Source: Chrysomallon squamiferum (Eukaryota; Mollusca; Gastropoda; Neomphalida; Peltospiridae). Taken from it: DNA of 64,000 bases. Under the pieces are notes generated by a model. The model saw only the letters and a program-made list of their open reading frames with translations, had not been told where the DNA came from and did no database searches. Made by a program: the position numbers and the translations under genes. Within the stretch, counting starts at the first letter, position 1. Every line of letters starts with the position of its first letter. Location of the stretch: NCBI GenBank assembly GCA_012295275.1, contig CM022675.1, forward strand, positions 2,971,536 to 3,035,535, written 5' to 3'. Shown in pieces: positions 12,513 through 23,195 of this stretch.

Positions 12513-13380
12513 CTTACCCGCGTCTCATTTTTTACTTCTTATAATAATCGTATCCGTACAAACAAACTGCGATTCGAACGTTTCAGACTAATGTAAACAA
12601 TTATGTATTCATCCGCCGTATGCATTCTAATAATTATTCCCTTCAGAGCTTCGTAAAAAAAAAAAAAAAAATCTTTCCTAACACACAACACACATATGCG
12701 CACAAGCACACACACACACATATAAAAGAATATTAGAAATGTTCAAATCTTTGTCCGTTCTTGGTGCGGAGATATTTCTGGTGAAACGTTAACAGGTTTG
12801 TATTATAATTTTCTCTGTGATTTATTAATTTAAAAACAAAAAACTCTAATTTAAAAAAAAAAAAATTAATTACATATTTATTTAATATTTTCGATTATCA
12901 TTTTCAATTAGGTATAATATTTGAGTGTTAATGTTCTTCAATGTGTTTGCAGCGGCTTTTTATTTTTTAATAAACTAATTTTGTTGATGTTTTTGTTTTC
13001 ATTATTAGAGGTTTGATGTCTGGCTTTTGCTTATATATGTATAAACAGCTGAGTGTAAATACAATAATTATTATATAAAACTTAATATATAAATGAAATG
13101 AGTAATGATATTAAAAATACAAAATTTAATAAAATACATAAACAACAACAACAACAACAACAAGTAGTAGTATCATCATAAAAAAAATACCAGACAACAA
13201 CAACAACAAACAAAAAAATAATAATATAATGCAATTAATTTTCTTTTTAGTTTTAATTATGGGTATTATTTTTATTTTTAGATAGAAAATGACTTTATGT
13301 TCATAAATAAGGAAATTACAGATTGAAATACACTGGTAACAAATACTGATAATAAATATTAACTACTGCAGCTACCACAT
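12513..13380. other. Upstream flank of frizzled, AT-rich
   Basis: This would contain the frizzled promoter. No TATA box or other site can be assigned. It has a poly-A run near 12656-12671, a short (CA)n near 12709-12720 and a (CAA)n run near 13140-13162. No exon is visible. Confidence 0.5.
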
Positions 13381-13385
13381 CCAAT

Positions 13386-13600
13386 GCTGCTGCTGCTGCT
13401 GCTGTTTCTGTGATTATAACTTACTACTTCTGATACATCTACTACTACAACTACTAGTATTACTGTTGCTACTAGTATTACTACCATTGCTACTACTACT
13501 ATTATTGCTACTGCTACTATTTTAATTACTACAACTACTACTACTTTAACTGCTACTACTATATACTATGACATTATATTAGTATTGCTACTACTATTAA
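13386..13600. repeat. Degenerate (CTA/CTG/ATT)n trinucleotide tract
   Basis: Begins with CTG repeats near 13388-13403 and continues as imperfect CTA, ACT and ATT triplets. Low-complexity DNA with no coding support. Confidence 0.8.
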
Positions 13601-13660
13601 TGCATCTGCTTCTGTTATTTTTAAAGGCATAGATTGCTGTTTTTACACTAATTTCTATCA

Positions 13661-13900
13661 CTTTTCTTATGTTACAACTACTCATACTTGTTAACTGCTA
13701 TCACAAGGTAATTTCTATCACTTTTCTTGTGTTACAACTGCTGATACTTGTTAACTGCTATCACAAGGTAATTTCTATCACTTTTCTTATATTACAACTG
13801 CTGATACTTGTTAACTGCTATCACAAGGTAATTTCTATCACTTTTCTTGTTACAACTACTCATACTTGTTAACTGCTATCACAAGGTAATTTCTACTATG
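13661..13900. repeat. 60-bp tandem repeat, four copies
   Basis: Four copies of a roughly 60-bp unit containing CTTGTTAACTGCTATCACAA and GGTAATTTCTATCACTTTTC. The last unit is slightly shorter. Because 60 is a multiple of 3, it gives a fake 20-residue periodic open frame. Confidence 0.9.
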
Positions 13901-14013
13901 TGTTACTGACATTTAGTATTGCGAGTCATCTTAATTTAGTTTTATCATTATTATTATTATATTTTAATTTTATTTAATGTAGTTAAAATTATTCCATTAT
14001 TTGTTTGTTTGTT

Positions 14014-14017
<4 letters not shown>

Positions 14018-14048
<31 letters not shown>

Positions 14049-14300
14049 CAGTCATTTAAACTCAGAAGTCAAACTGTTGGGTTGATGGCAAAATAAAAAA
14101 TTCAGTTTGTTCAACTATTTTGGCAGCCAAAACAAGAGACAGGAAGAAGTTTGTCAGCTGAACAAGTCTGTCACCTTCTGTGACAAATGCAGACCAAAAT
14201 TCCATGAATCAAGCAGCCAAAGTGTAAAAAACTGAAAGGTCTGATTTTGAAATAATAATATTTCTTAATGTGCACGCTTAACACATGTTTATGGAGGCTA
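14018..14300. other. Poly-T tract and adjacent unique sequence
   Basis: A run of about 32 T ends in CAG near 14051 and is followed by about 200 bases of less AT-rich unique sequence. It resembles a splice acceptor, but no frame or motif supports an exon. Unassigned. Confidence 0.3.
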
Positions 14301-14397
14301 CTGTAATATTGCATTTGTTTCAGATGACAGGAACAATTCTCATTTTTATTTAATCAGTTAGTTTAATCAGTGTCCACTCCTGATAACTTTATACCAC

Positions 14398-14621
14398 ACT
14401 TCACTGATACATACACACAACAGTTCACATTCAGATAGTACTTCAGTATTTTCACTTCACTGATACATACACACAACAGTTCACATTCAGATAGTACTTC
14501 AGTATTTTCACTTCACTGATACATACACACAACAGTTCACATTCAGATAGTACTTGAGTATTTTCACTTCACTGATACATACACACAACAGTTCACATTC
14601 AGATAGTACTTCAGTATTTTC
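14398..14621. repeat. 56-bp tandem repeat, four near-identical copies
   Basis: Four copies of ACTTCACTGATACATACACA CAACAGTTCACATTCAGATA GTACTTCAGTATTTTC. The register is exact between copies, for example 14398 and 14454. The near identity suggests recent expansion. Confidence 0.92.
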
Positions 14622-15019
14622 CCCTCTGTTTCATAGATTAATCTGGCATCAAATTCCAGACTAACTATTTGAGATTTCTTGTTTTGGTTTACTCTTCTGA
14701 TTTTTTCACTTTATCTTTAACTGTGTTTCTTTAACTGTTAACAAGCATGAAGAAAACAGTTCATTTTGGAACAGTTCATGATTAGAATTAAAGTTCATGT
14801 TATTATAAAGAAATCTTTCAATATCGAACACTTTGTTTCACTATTAATTAGTTTTTAGTTGTTCCAAAATAAATATTTCAAATTATTCTGTTCTGTCTTT
14901 AATTATTTATATTGTAAGCTAGAGTTATCAAACCTGAATATGAACATCTTAACAACTGAAGAACATTTTTATTCAGCTGTTCAGGGTAACAGTGAATAAT
15001 GAATGCAGTCTGTCATTAT

Positions 15020-15660
15020 ATAAAATCACATTCAATATGATAATAATTTAACTATATTTCAATCAACAGCAGGATTTATAGTGTTATAGTGTTAAAATAT
15101 AAAATCACATTCAATATGATAATAATTTAACTATATTTCAATCAACAGCAGGATTTATAGTGTTAAAAGGCAAACACAAATTCAGAATGATAATAAGTAT
15201 ATTTCAATCAACAATTTTGGTTTAAAAGATAAATTCTAATTTGGTGTGATAATAATTTAACTATATGCAGTCAGAAATAATTTTGGGGTTTTATAGTATT
15301 AAAAAGCAAAATGAAATTCAGTCTGATAATAATTTAACACTAAATGGTGGGATTTGTGGTAATCCTGTCTTCTTTGGTTATTGCTAGATTCCAATCACAG
15401 CTCAAGTAACAGCAGTACAACCAGAAATTAAAAAAACAAAGAAAAAACAATAAAATTCACAATAATCATTCAAAGCTGATACATGACTGGTTTGTTTGGT
15501 GTTTATTTGTTCTGGTTTTATCTCTGTAGCAGTCAGTATTATACTTAAGTGTTTTAGTAAATACTGTTGATTTATATTATACTTTAGTGTTTTAGTAAAT
15601 ACTGTAGATTTATATTATACGTTAGTGTTTTAGTAAATAATGTTGATTTATATTATTTAT
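15020..15660. repeat. Two adjacent tandem-repeat families
   Basis: From about 15020 to 15330 a module containing AATCACATTCAATATGATAA and TTTCAATCAACAGCAGGATT recurs about four times with increasing decay. From 15548 to about 15660 a 38-bp unit (AGTGTTTTAGTAAATACTGT and continuing) occurs three times, at 15548, 15586 and 15624. Confidence 0.8.
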
Positions 15661-15747
15661 ATGTAACAGTCTGTGAGTATGCTATTCTGGAGTACCATAT
15701 GTGATAACTGTGTTGTTGTTTTTTATTCAGTAAACTGCACAATATCT

Positions 15748-16190
15748 CTGATACAGTATTTAAATCAGACTATTATAATGAATGTATTGTCTCTGATACA
15801 GTGTTTAAATCAGACTATTATAATGAATGTATTGTCTCTGATACAGTATATAAATGATAATGAATGTATTGTCTTTGATACAGTGTTTAAATCAGACTAT
15901 TATAATGAATGTATTGTCTCTGATACAGTGTTTAAATCAGACTATTATAATGAATGTATTGTCTCTGATACAGTATATATAAATGATAATGAATGTATTG
16001 TCTTTGATACAGTGTTTAAATCAGACTATTATAATGAATGTATTGTCTCTGATACAGTGTTTAAATCAGACTATTATAATGAATGTATTGTCTCTGATAC
16101 AGTGTTTAAATCAGACTATTATAATGAATGTATTGTCTCTGATACAGTGTTTAAATCAGACTATTATAATGAATGTATTGTCTCTGATTT
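15748..16190. repeat. 45-bp tandem repeat with shortened variants
   Basis: About ten units of CTGATACAGTGTTTAAATCA GACTATTATAATGAATGTATTGTCT (45 bp). Two shortened units contain TATAAATGATAATGAATG. The multiple-of-three period keeps two forward frames open and creates repetitive 15-residue translations. No start context, splice site or homology supports a protein. Confidence 0.9.
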
Positions 16191-16199
16191 GATACATTT

Positions 16200-17395
16200 T
16201 GTAAACGTCTCTTTATTATCAAACACAGGTTTGTTGTATTTACACAAAACTACAGGGATTTATTACGGCCTAAATTGTATTTAATTTTATGATTGTGGAC
16301 TTTTTATCATTGAGAAATGAAGTATGAGGATGTATGTATGACTGAGAAATCAAGTTTATGAACAAATGTAGAATTGTCAAATTGATTTTGTTGCATGTAG
16401 AAAAATGGTTTAATTTTCTGTAAAATTATTTTTAATTTTTTTTTTTATGATGGAGTCTGTTTGTTTGTAATATATCTTTTTATACTAAATTCCTACCTAC
16501 ACTTTATTCACACATTTCTTTTGTTAAATTACAATTTTTAAATTATAATAAAAATACTTATAAATTATATTACAGGTTTTGTGTATTCATACATTTTTCA
16601 TAAAAAAAACAGATTATGTTACTTTATTTTAGTTTTTGAAAAATAGATATAAAAATGATTAATGAAAAAATATTACATAAAGACAAAGAACATTTTTGAT
16701 TTGTTTTCTTCTTTTTTTTTTTAAAATAGATTATTGATATAATTTTATTTTACTACTGAATTTTGTAGTGGAGAATAATATGAGGAACTGTTTTTATGTT
16801 AATTTGTAATTAACATTTGTTCTAAATTAAGATTACTGGCTTCAATAAAGATTAGAGAAATATCAGTGACTAATGGCTTTGACTGCTGTGTTGTAATTTT
16901 AATACTTTGGGTAACTTTTAAGTAATAATCTGTTTTCATTTCCAATGAATGACAGGGTTATTAATTATAAATATTATATTTTTTAAGTAATCTAATTTTA
17001 TTTATTACTTTTGTAGGATAAACAACCATTTTATATATATATATACACACACACACACACGCACACACACACACACATATATAGATATAGATATAGATAT
17101 GTATGTATATATATAAATAACTAAAGGTTTTTTTTCATATTCTTCAGTCATCGTGGTTTTGTTTTTCTCCAATTCTATTTTATTTTAGTCTTCGTCTTTA
17201 TTCTTGTTTCTTCTAACGTTCAATCCTGTTGTTGTTATTTTTGTCTTAATCTACATATTCTAATTATTTCATACTCAGACATACATACAGACAACTGTTG
17301 TTATATTTCTTGTAATTCACTCTTCTGTATTTGTTTTTTTCCTCTTCTTCTTTTTTCTTAATGTATGTGTCCAAATGTTCTTTTCCACACACATT
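16200..17395. other. Gene-free AT-rich spacer with CA/TA microsatellite
   Basis: No supported exon. A (TA)n(CA)n(TA)n compound microsatellite with GATATA repeats lies at about 17031-17120. Confidence 0.6.
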
Positions 17396-17399
17396 CACA

Positions 17400-17970
17400 A
17401 ATATATATAATATATGCACATGCAGATTATAGGTACATGTACAATAAACATATAATATAATATAACATATACACATGAAAGATAATAGATACATATACAA
17501 ACATATACAATAAACATACACATAATATAATATATGCACATGCAGATTATAGATACATATACAAACATATACAATAAACATACACATAATATAATATATG
17601 CACACACAGATAATAGATACATATACAAACATATACAATAAACATACACATAATATAATATATGCACACGCAGATTATAGATACATATACAAACATATAC
17701 AATAAACATACACATAATATAATATATGCACATGCAGATTATAGATACATATACAAACCGTGTATGCACACGCAGATTATAGATACATACAAACGTGCAA
17801 TAATAAACATGCACATGCAGATTATAGATACATATACAAACATGTACAATAAACACACGCAGATTATAGATACATATACAAACGTACAATAAACATACAC
17901 ATATGCACATGCAGATTATAGATACATATACAAACATATATATGCACACATAATATATGCACATTATAGA
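17400..17970. repeat. About 64-bp minisatellite beside the assembly gap
   Basis: About nine units built on ATATGCACATGCAGATTATA then GATACATATACAAACATATA then CAATAAACATACACATAATA. Later units are shorter. The array ends about 30 bases before the gap and is a plausible reason for it. The long minus-strand open frames are translated repeat. Confidence 0.9.
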
Positions 17971-18002
17971 TAAGCAATACGTAACTGAACGAAGCATACC
18001 AA

Positions 18003-18202
18003 NNNNNNNNNNNNNNNNNNNNNNNNNNNNNNNNNNNNNNNNNNNNNNNNNNNNNNNNNNNNNNNNNNNNNNNNNNNNNNNNNNNNNNNNNNNNNNNNNN
18101 NNNNNNNNNNNNNNNNNNNNNNNNNNNNNNNNNNNNNNNNNNNNNNNNNNNNNNNNNNNNNNNNNNNNNNNNNNNNNNNNNNNNNNNNNNNNNNNNNNNN
18201 NN
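18003..18202. other. Assembly gap (200 N)
   Basis: Exactly 200 unknown bases, which is probably a placeholder length. Its right edge falls two bases short of the splice acceptor expected for the last (cytoplasmic) exon of receptor gene A. See the findings. Confidence 1.
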
Positions 18203-18323
18203 GCAATAAGAAATAAACTGCCTGAGAGTTAGAAAAATATATATAAATTTTTAATATTTTTTTAAAATGATGATTATATTATTATTATTGTTATTATTAT
18301 TCTATTATTGTTACTATTACTAC

Positions 18324-18358
<35 letters not shown>

Positions 18359-18717
18359 TTAGTACTACTACTACTACTACTATTATTATTATTTCTTTGT
18401 TTCTTTGGTGTTTCTTTTTTATATATAATATCTATACATTAAGTAATTTTAACAATTGAAACATTATTATATTAATACAAAAACGTATCTCATGTCGTCA
18501 GTCAAGAACGGTAACTCTATTTACCTTTTCATATAAACAAGAGCGACAACTGTGCACACTACTAAAAGTATAATGACAGCTACAGAAACACCAACAGCAA
18601 CGTCTGTAAAAATATAAATTTATAAACTACAACAACAAAAATTAAAATAAATATTATCCATTAGCAACAAATGTTTGCTAACGTACATGTTTCCAATGAA
18701 AATACGAATACATACTC

Positions 18718-18759
<42 letters not shown>

Positions 18760-20929
18760 TGTGTGTGTGTGTGTGCTGACAAAGGAGAGTGTGTGTATAC
18801 ATAAACATTTGTCATTTTAACCATATATACAGATAAATCTTTTGATCTGGAAACATTTTTGGTCATCACTCGAATTCGGCATATTATCATCAGAATATTT
18901 TATCAGCTCAATAAATATATTTCAACAACAATGAAACAACAGTCCATAATTGCTTCACAAATCGTCCAAAAACAACACAAACAAAAAACCTATCTATGTA
19001 TCTATAAGGTGTATCTATATGTATTTATGTATATCTCTTTCTATCTATCCATCTATCTGTCTTATCTATCTCTCTTTCTTGATTTCTGTATGTCTGCTAT
19101 TACTGCTACTCCTACTATAAAAAATGCATCAGTTCTGCTATTATTAATTTCAGTATGATAATAAATAATATCTAATATTTTATTCTTGTGTTAGAATTCT
19201 TTGTTAACGACAAATACGTACACACGTTATTTTATACATGTTACGGTATTTCATTTAATATTTGGTTTCTTAAGTTTCAAAAGTTATTTATTTGGGTGTT
19301 TGTGAAATTACTCTAACAATGGTTTAATCATAAATATCAATTATGATTTTAAACAAATTATTAATTAAGTATTTATGAAGGGAAATAATTGTTTTACTTA
19401 TTACAGAAATAAACGCTGTTGTCTCCCTTCCAGAGTTTTCAGATGCAGACGACTCGAAAACAGTTTTATCTTCTCTTGAAGTTGTTATTTCAGAGGAACT
19501 TGGAATTAACAAATTTGAATGAGATAAAGCCGTATATTTCAACTTATTTAGAAAATGTTTAGATCATAACTGGAATATGCCATTTTATTATTACAGATTA
19601 TAACTGCTTTAAAAACAGTCCAAAAAAAATAAATAAATAGAAAGAAAAAAATGAAAGAAAGAACAGCAATCAAAAACGAAAAGCACCATATCTGTATATC
19701 TATAACTGTATCTATATATTTGTATGGAAGTATGTATGTATCCATAAGTCTATGCGTATGTCTGTCTGTCAGTCGATCTCTTTTTAATAATTTCATAAAA
19801 TAGAATTATCCAAAGATTAAAAAGAGATTAGTATTAATACCTGGACTTGGAAGGTTAGATGTTCGAAACCTGGAATCTATAAAATATAAAATATAAAATT
19901 ATGTTTTTAAAAATTATTTTTATTGACAGTATTAAAATATCTGTCAGTCTAAGTTTACTATCATACACTGACCATACTGTTGTTAACGAATGCCATTATT
20001 TGTATAACTACTGCACCTAAACTTCCTCAGTGCACAATGGGCTATTGCTTGTTTCATCCAGCGCTTCATAAATTATTTAGTATAAGTGTGAATAAACTTC
20101 TGTCAGTAAGATTGAGCATAGTTTCTAACTGAATACCAAATATAGCCATTTATTTATAATTCTGGAGAAAATACATATACATACATATATTAATATCCAG
20201 TAGATGATGACAAACAAGTAATCGGTTTGTTCAGATATACAAAAGAGGTTTATAGGCTCAGATGTTCAAAGAATCACTAGTTATGAATAAAATAATAAAT
20301 GAATAAATGAATAAATAAATAATACTTACTAATAATACAAATGGCGGAATGGTGGGTACTGCAGTTACTGATTAAAAATGAAATTTAGCCACTTGAGGAT
20401 TTTTCTAACAACACGCAGCCATTTTGTTTGATGTTTATATTCAGCGTTTTATCTTCTAAAATTGAAATAATATAATCAAAAGAAGAAGAAGATCAAACTA
20501 ACAAACACAACCTAGTAAAAATAATGTTTCTCTTCGTCTTAACTTGAACAAAATAACTCACTGAAATGACTGTCAGTCCAGACTATTAGTTTATCACGTT
20601 TTAATCCAATCCAGTATTTTGTATTATACCATAAAAGTCGTCTTACTATTTCAGCGTTATTTCTGTTTAGTTTTGCTAACACACAGCTTGAATTAGATGA
20701 AAACCAGCTCTTAGTCATGTGATGATTGTAACATGAGTTCCTAGAATAGTCTCCTGTACCTGAGGAAAAAAACAAAGAAAAAATATTTAAATTATTGTAC
20801 ATAGCAACATGGTGTTTTAAATGAAACGATGCTAATCGAACACAAGAATATGTGTTAAACTATGTAATTTATGAAATAATTTTTAACAGTTTTAGGTGAT
20901 ATTTTGTTTTAGAATTGTATATATTATTA

Positions 20930-20933
<4 letters not shown>

Positions 20934-20980
<47 letters not shown>

Positions 20981-20996
20981 TATAATAATAATAATT
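20934..20996. repeat. (TAA)n microsatellite in gene A intron
   Basis: About 20 TAA/ATA triplets between the CTLD1 and CTLD2 exons of gene A. Confidence 0.9.
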
Positions 20997-21888
20997 AAGA
21001 ATTTTAAAAATTAATTTTACTGAGCACAATTGTTATGCCTAAAAATAGTTTTGGATAAAATTGTATCTTATCTTCGTGTACATCTCAGTAACAGCTGAAA
21101 GCTTTATTAACATGTCATTGAACTTACAAACTGCATTTAAGAGCAACCTAAAAATATATTTTACCTTCCATGCACTGTCTGTTTTCTAAAGGGAGGGAGG
21201 GGGAGAACAGAAGTTTTAGTTTTGGATAGTGTACGTACTAAGAGGAATAAGATTACAATCGTAGCTATGTTCGATCATGTTTTTTCATTTCGATTTCGAC
21301 TGACACACATGTCATCTGAATATGATGATTAAATCGAAATAGTTCTTGTTATTGCTTGGTTCATCCCAAAACTACCGCCGATTTCTCATCTTTTTTCTCA
21401 GTTTTCAAGTCCTTGTTTCCAGTTTTTATACTACAGTTATCACTTCTCCTTAATACTGATACACTTTCTTGTTGTCCTGTGTTAAGTTAAAAGAAAACGT
21501 TTATCCACAAGAAAACAAACAAACAAACAATCCTATATTACCTCCCCTAAAACAACAACAGAATTACACAAAACAAGCAAAAACCAAAAAAAGCAAAACA
21601 AAGGAAATGTCCAGTAAAAAACTCCCAAACAAACAGAAAAACAAAATAAAACCACTGAAATGATGCCAACTATGCTTACAGATTAACGAAAATTGAAGCA
21701 ATAGATATGACCTTTATAATGCGCTTTGAAACGGCACTGCTTTGAACTTAGGCGAATCTGAAACATCCATCAGTTTATAATCAGTGTTAACTCAGTGCTG
21801 TTTGTGTACGCCAGAAATATGTAATATTCAAGTACCAAATGACAGTTTTATAATCCCAGTTCATGTGGCAATTCCTTAGTACAAAATA

Positions 21889-22071
21889 TTACTTTGACGT
21901 TTGTACTTCAGTTTCAGCAAGGACCAAATCCGTACATAGTCTCGGATTCAATGGTTTCTCTGTCATGAACTCCTTTTCTAAGTCATTCATGTCAAACATC
22001 ATGTTAAAGCTGTTTGCTGATGCTGGACTTTCATTGTGTACCGTCTGATACAAATTTAGTAAATCGAACAA
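21889..22071 (-). other. Protein-like open segment in a gene A intron, unidentified
   Basis: The minus strand reads 60 residues without stop and with unusually balanced composition for this region, including NSFNMMFDMNDLEKEF and LCTDLVLAETEVQ. I do not recognise it. It may be a degraded transposon exon or chance. No splice sites are clear. Confidence 0.25.
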
Positions 22072-22421
22072 ATAGCATTCACAGCATTTTTATTAGTTTC
22101 TTCTTTTTAGCTGTCATCTTCGAGTTTTTGACAACCTTCTTTCCGTCACGTTTAAATAAAAATAACTGTGGCATTTAACATAATGAAAACTGAGATATCT
22201 GAACATCTGCATTTTGGAAAAATCATGGATGTGAATTTTCCTGCTAGTGTCAGTTGTGTTGTGAGCATCAAGAGTGGCAGTTGATAAATTACACGTGTGT
22301 ACACGTCAGTCGAAAACGTTCAAAATACGTGAACACGAATAGGAATAAAATATTTAGAAATGTTTTGAAGAGCAAAGAATATAAAAATTAAGTAACCTGC
22401 AGGACATCATAATTATTACTG

Positions 22422-22643
22422 TAAATCAGTCGGGTCACCTCACTGTGCTCGCACCTGTTCAATCCACTGTTCGGTGACATACTTCGCAAATCTTAAAACT
22501 TGTGGATTCTCTAGATCGGCTTGGATTCCCATTTTAACGACACTGATTATAGCGACTGAAGTGTTCGGCCGTATTACTTAATGTTTTCTAATCCCTACAG
22601 ACTGCGGGCACAGTGAGGTTAACCCAATCAGTCAGTTAATATA
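22422..22643. mobile_element. Small inverted-repeat element (MITE-like) in gene A intron
   Basis: The left end AATCAGTCGGGTCACCTCAC TGTGCTCGCA is matched on the opposite strand at the right end by CTGATTGGGTTAACCTCACT GTGCCCGCA, bracketing about 220 bases that are less AT-rich than the surroundings. The minus strand inside encodes a short peptide, MGIQADLENPQVLRFAKYV and on to WIEQVRAQ, ending at the terminal repeat. The element class is unknown. Confidence 0.5.
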
Positions 22644-23049
22644 AAAAAAAGTAAAAAACATGTTATAATATTGTTCTTAATTAATCAGGTCAGTTTCACT
22701 ATATTATAAGTGAAAATATTCAAAATGTAAAACGTATATAAACTATTCAAATATGAACGCTTTAAAACTGGCTTTGAATGTGTATAAGGGATTATGTGTC
22801 TAAACTGCATATTAAAATGGTTAACTCACAGTTACAAATAAATCCTTTTTTTGTTTCACAGTCCTCTTCTGTTTTGATTATTAATTTGGATGAATCTTGT
22901 TTAACAAATCCACATATACCGTGAATACCCAAATCGACAGTTATATCTGTAAAAAATGGAACAAAAAAACAACAACAAACAATTAATTATATACATAATA
23001 ATAACAGTGGAATATTAGTAATGATAGAAATAGTTATATTACAGTTAGT

Positions 23050-23073
23050 GCAGTAGTAGTAGTAGCAGCAGTG

Positions 23074-23116
<43 letters not shown>

Positions 23117-23195
23117 CAGCAGCAGTGGTAGTAGTAGTAGTAGTAGTAGTAGTAGAAATAGTTTTAGTGGTGATATTAGTAGTATGAGTACCTGT
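23050..23195 (-). repeat. (CTA)n tract continuing a threonine-rich exon-like sequence in gene A
   Basis: On the minus strand a consensus acceptor (cttttacag) precedes GT ACT CAT ACT ACT AAT ATC ACC. In phase 1 this encodes THTTNITTKTIS and then poly-Thr/Ala through the (CTA)n microsatellite. It begins with the same GTACTCAT as the nearby 45-nt exon, so it may be a decayed duplicate of that exon. No donor is obvious. Confidence 0.5.

Noticed and set aside
15673-16284. 203-residue open frame
   Set aside because: It is the translation of a 45-bp tandem repeat (multiple of three), with no domain or splice support.
17264-17997. Long minus-strand open frames rich in Tyr, Ile and Cys
   Set aside because: Translation of the roughly 64-bp minisatellite.
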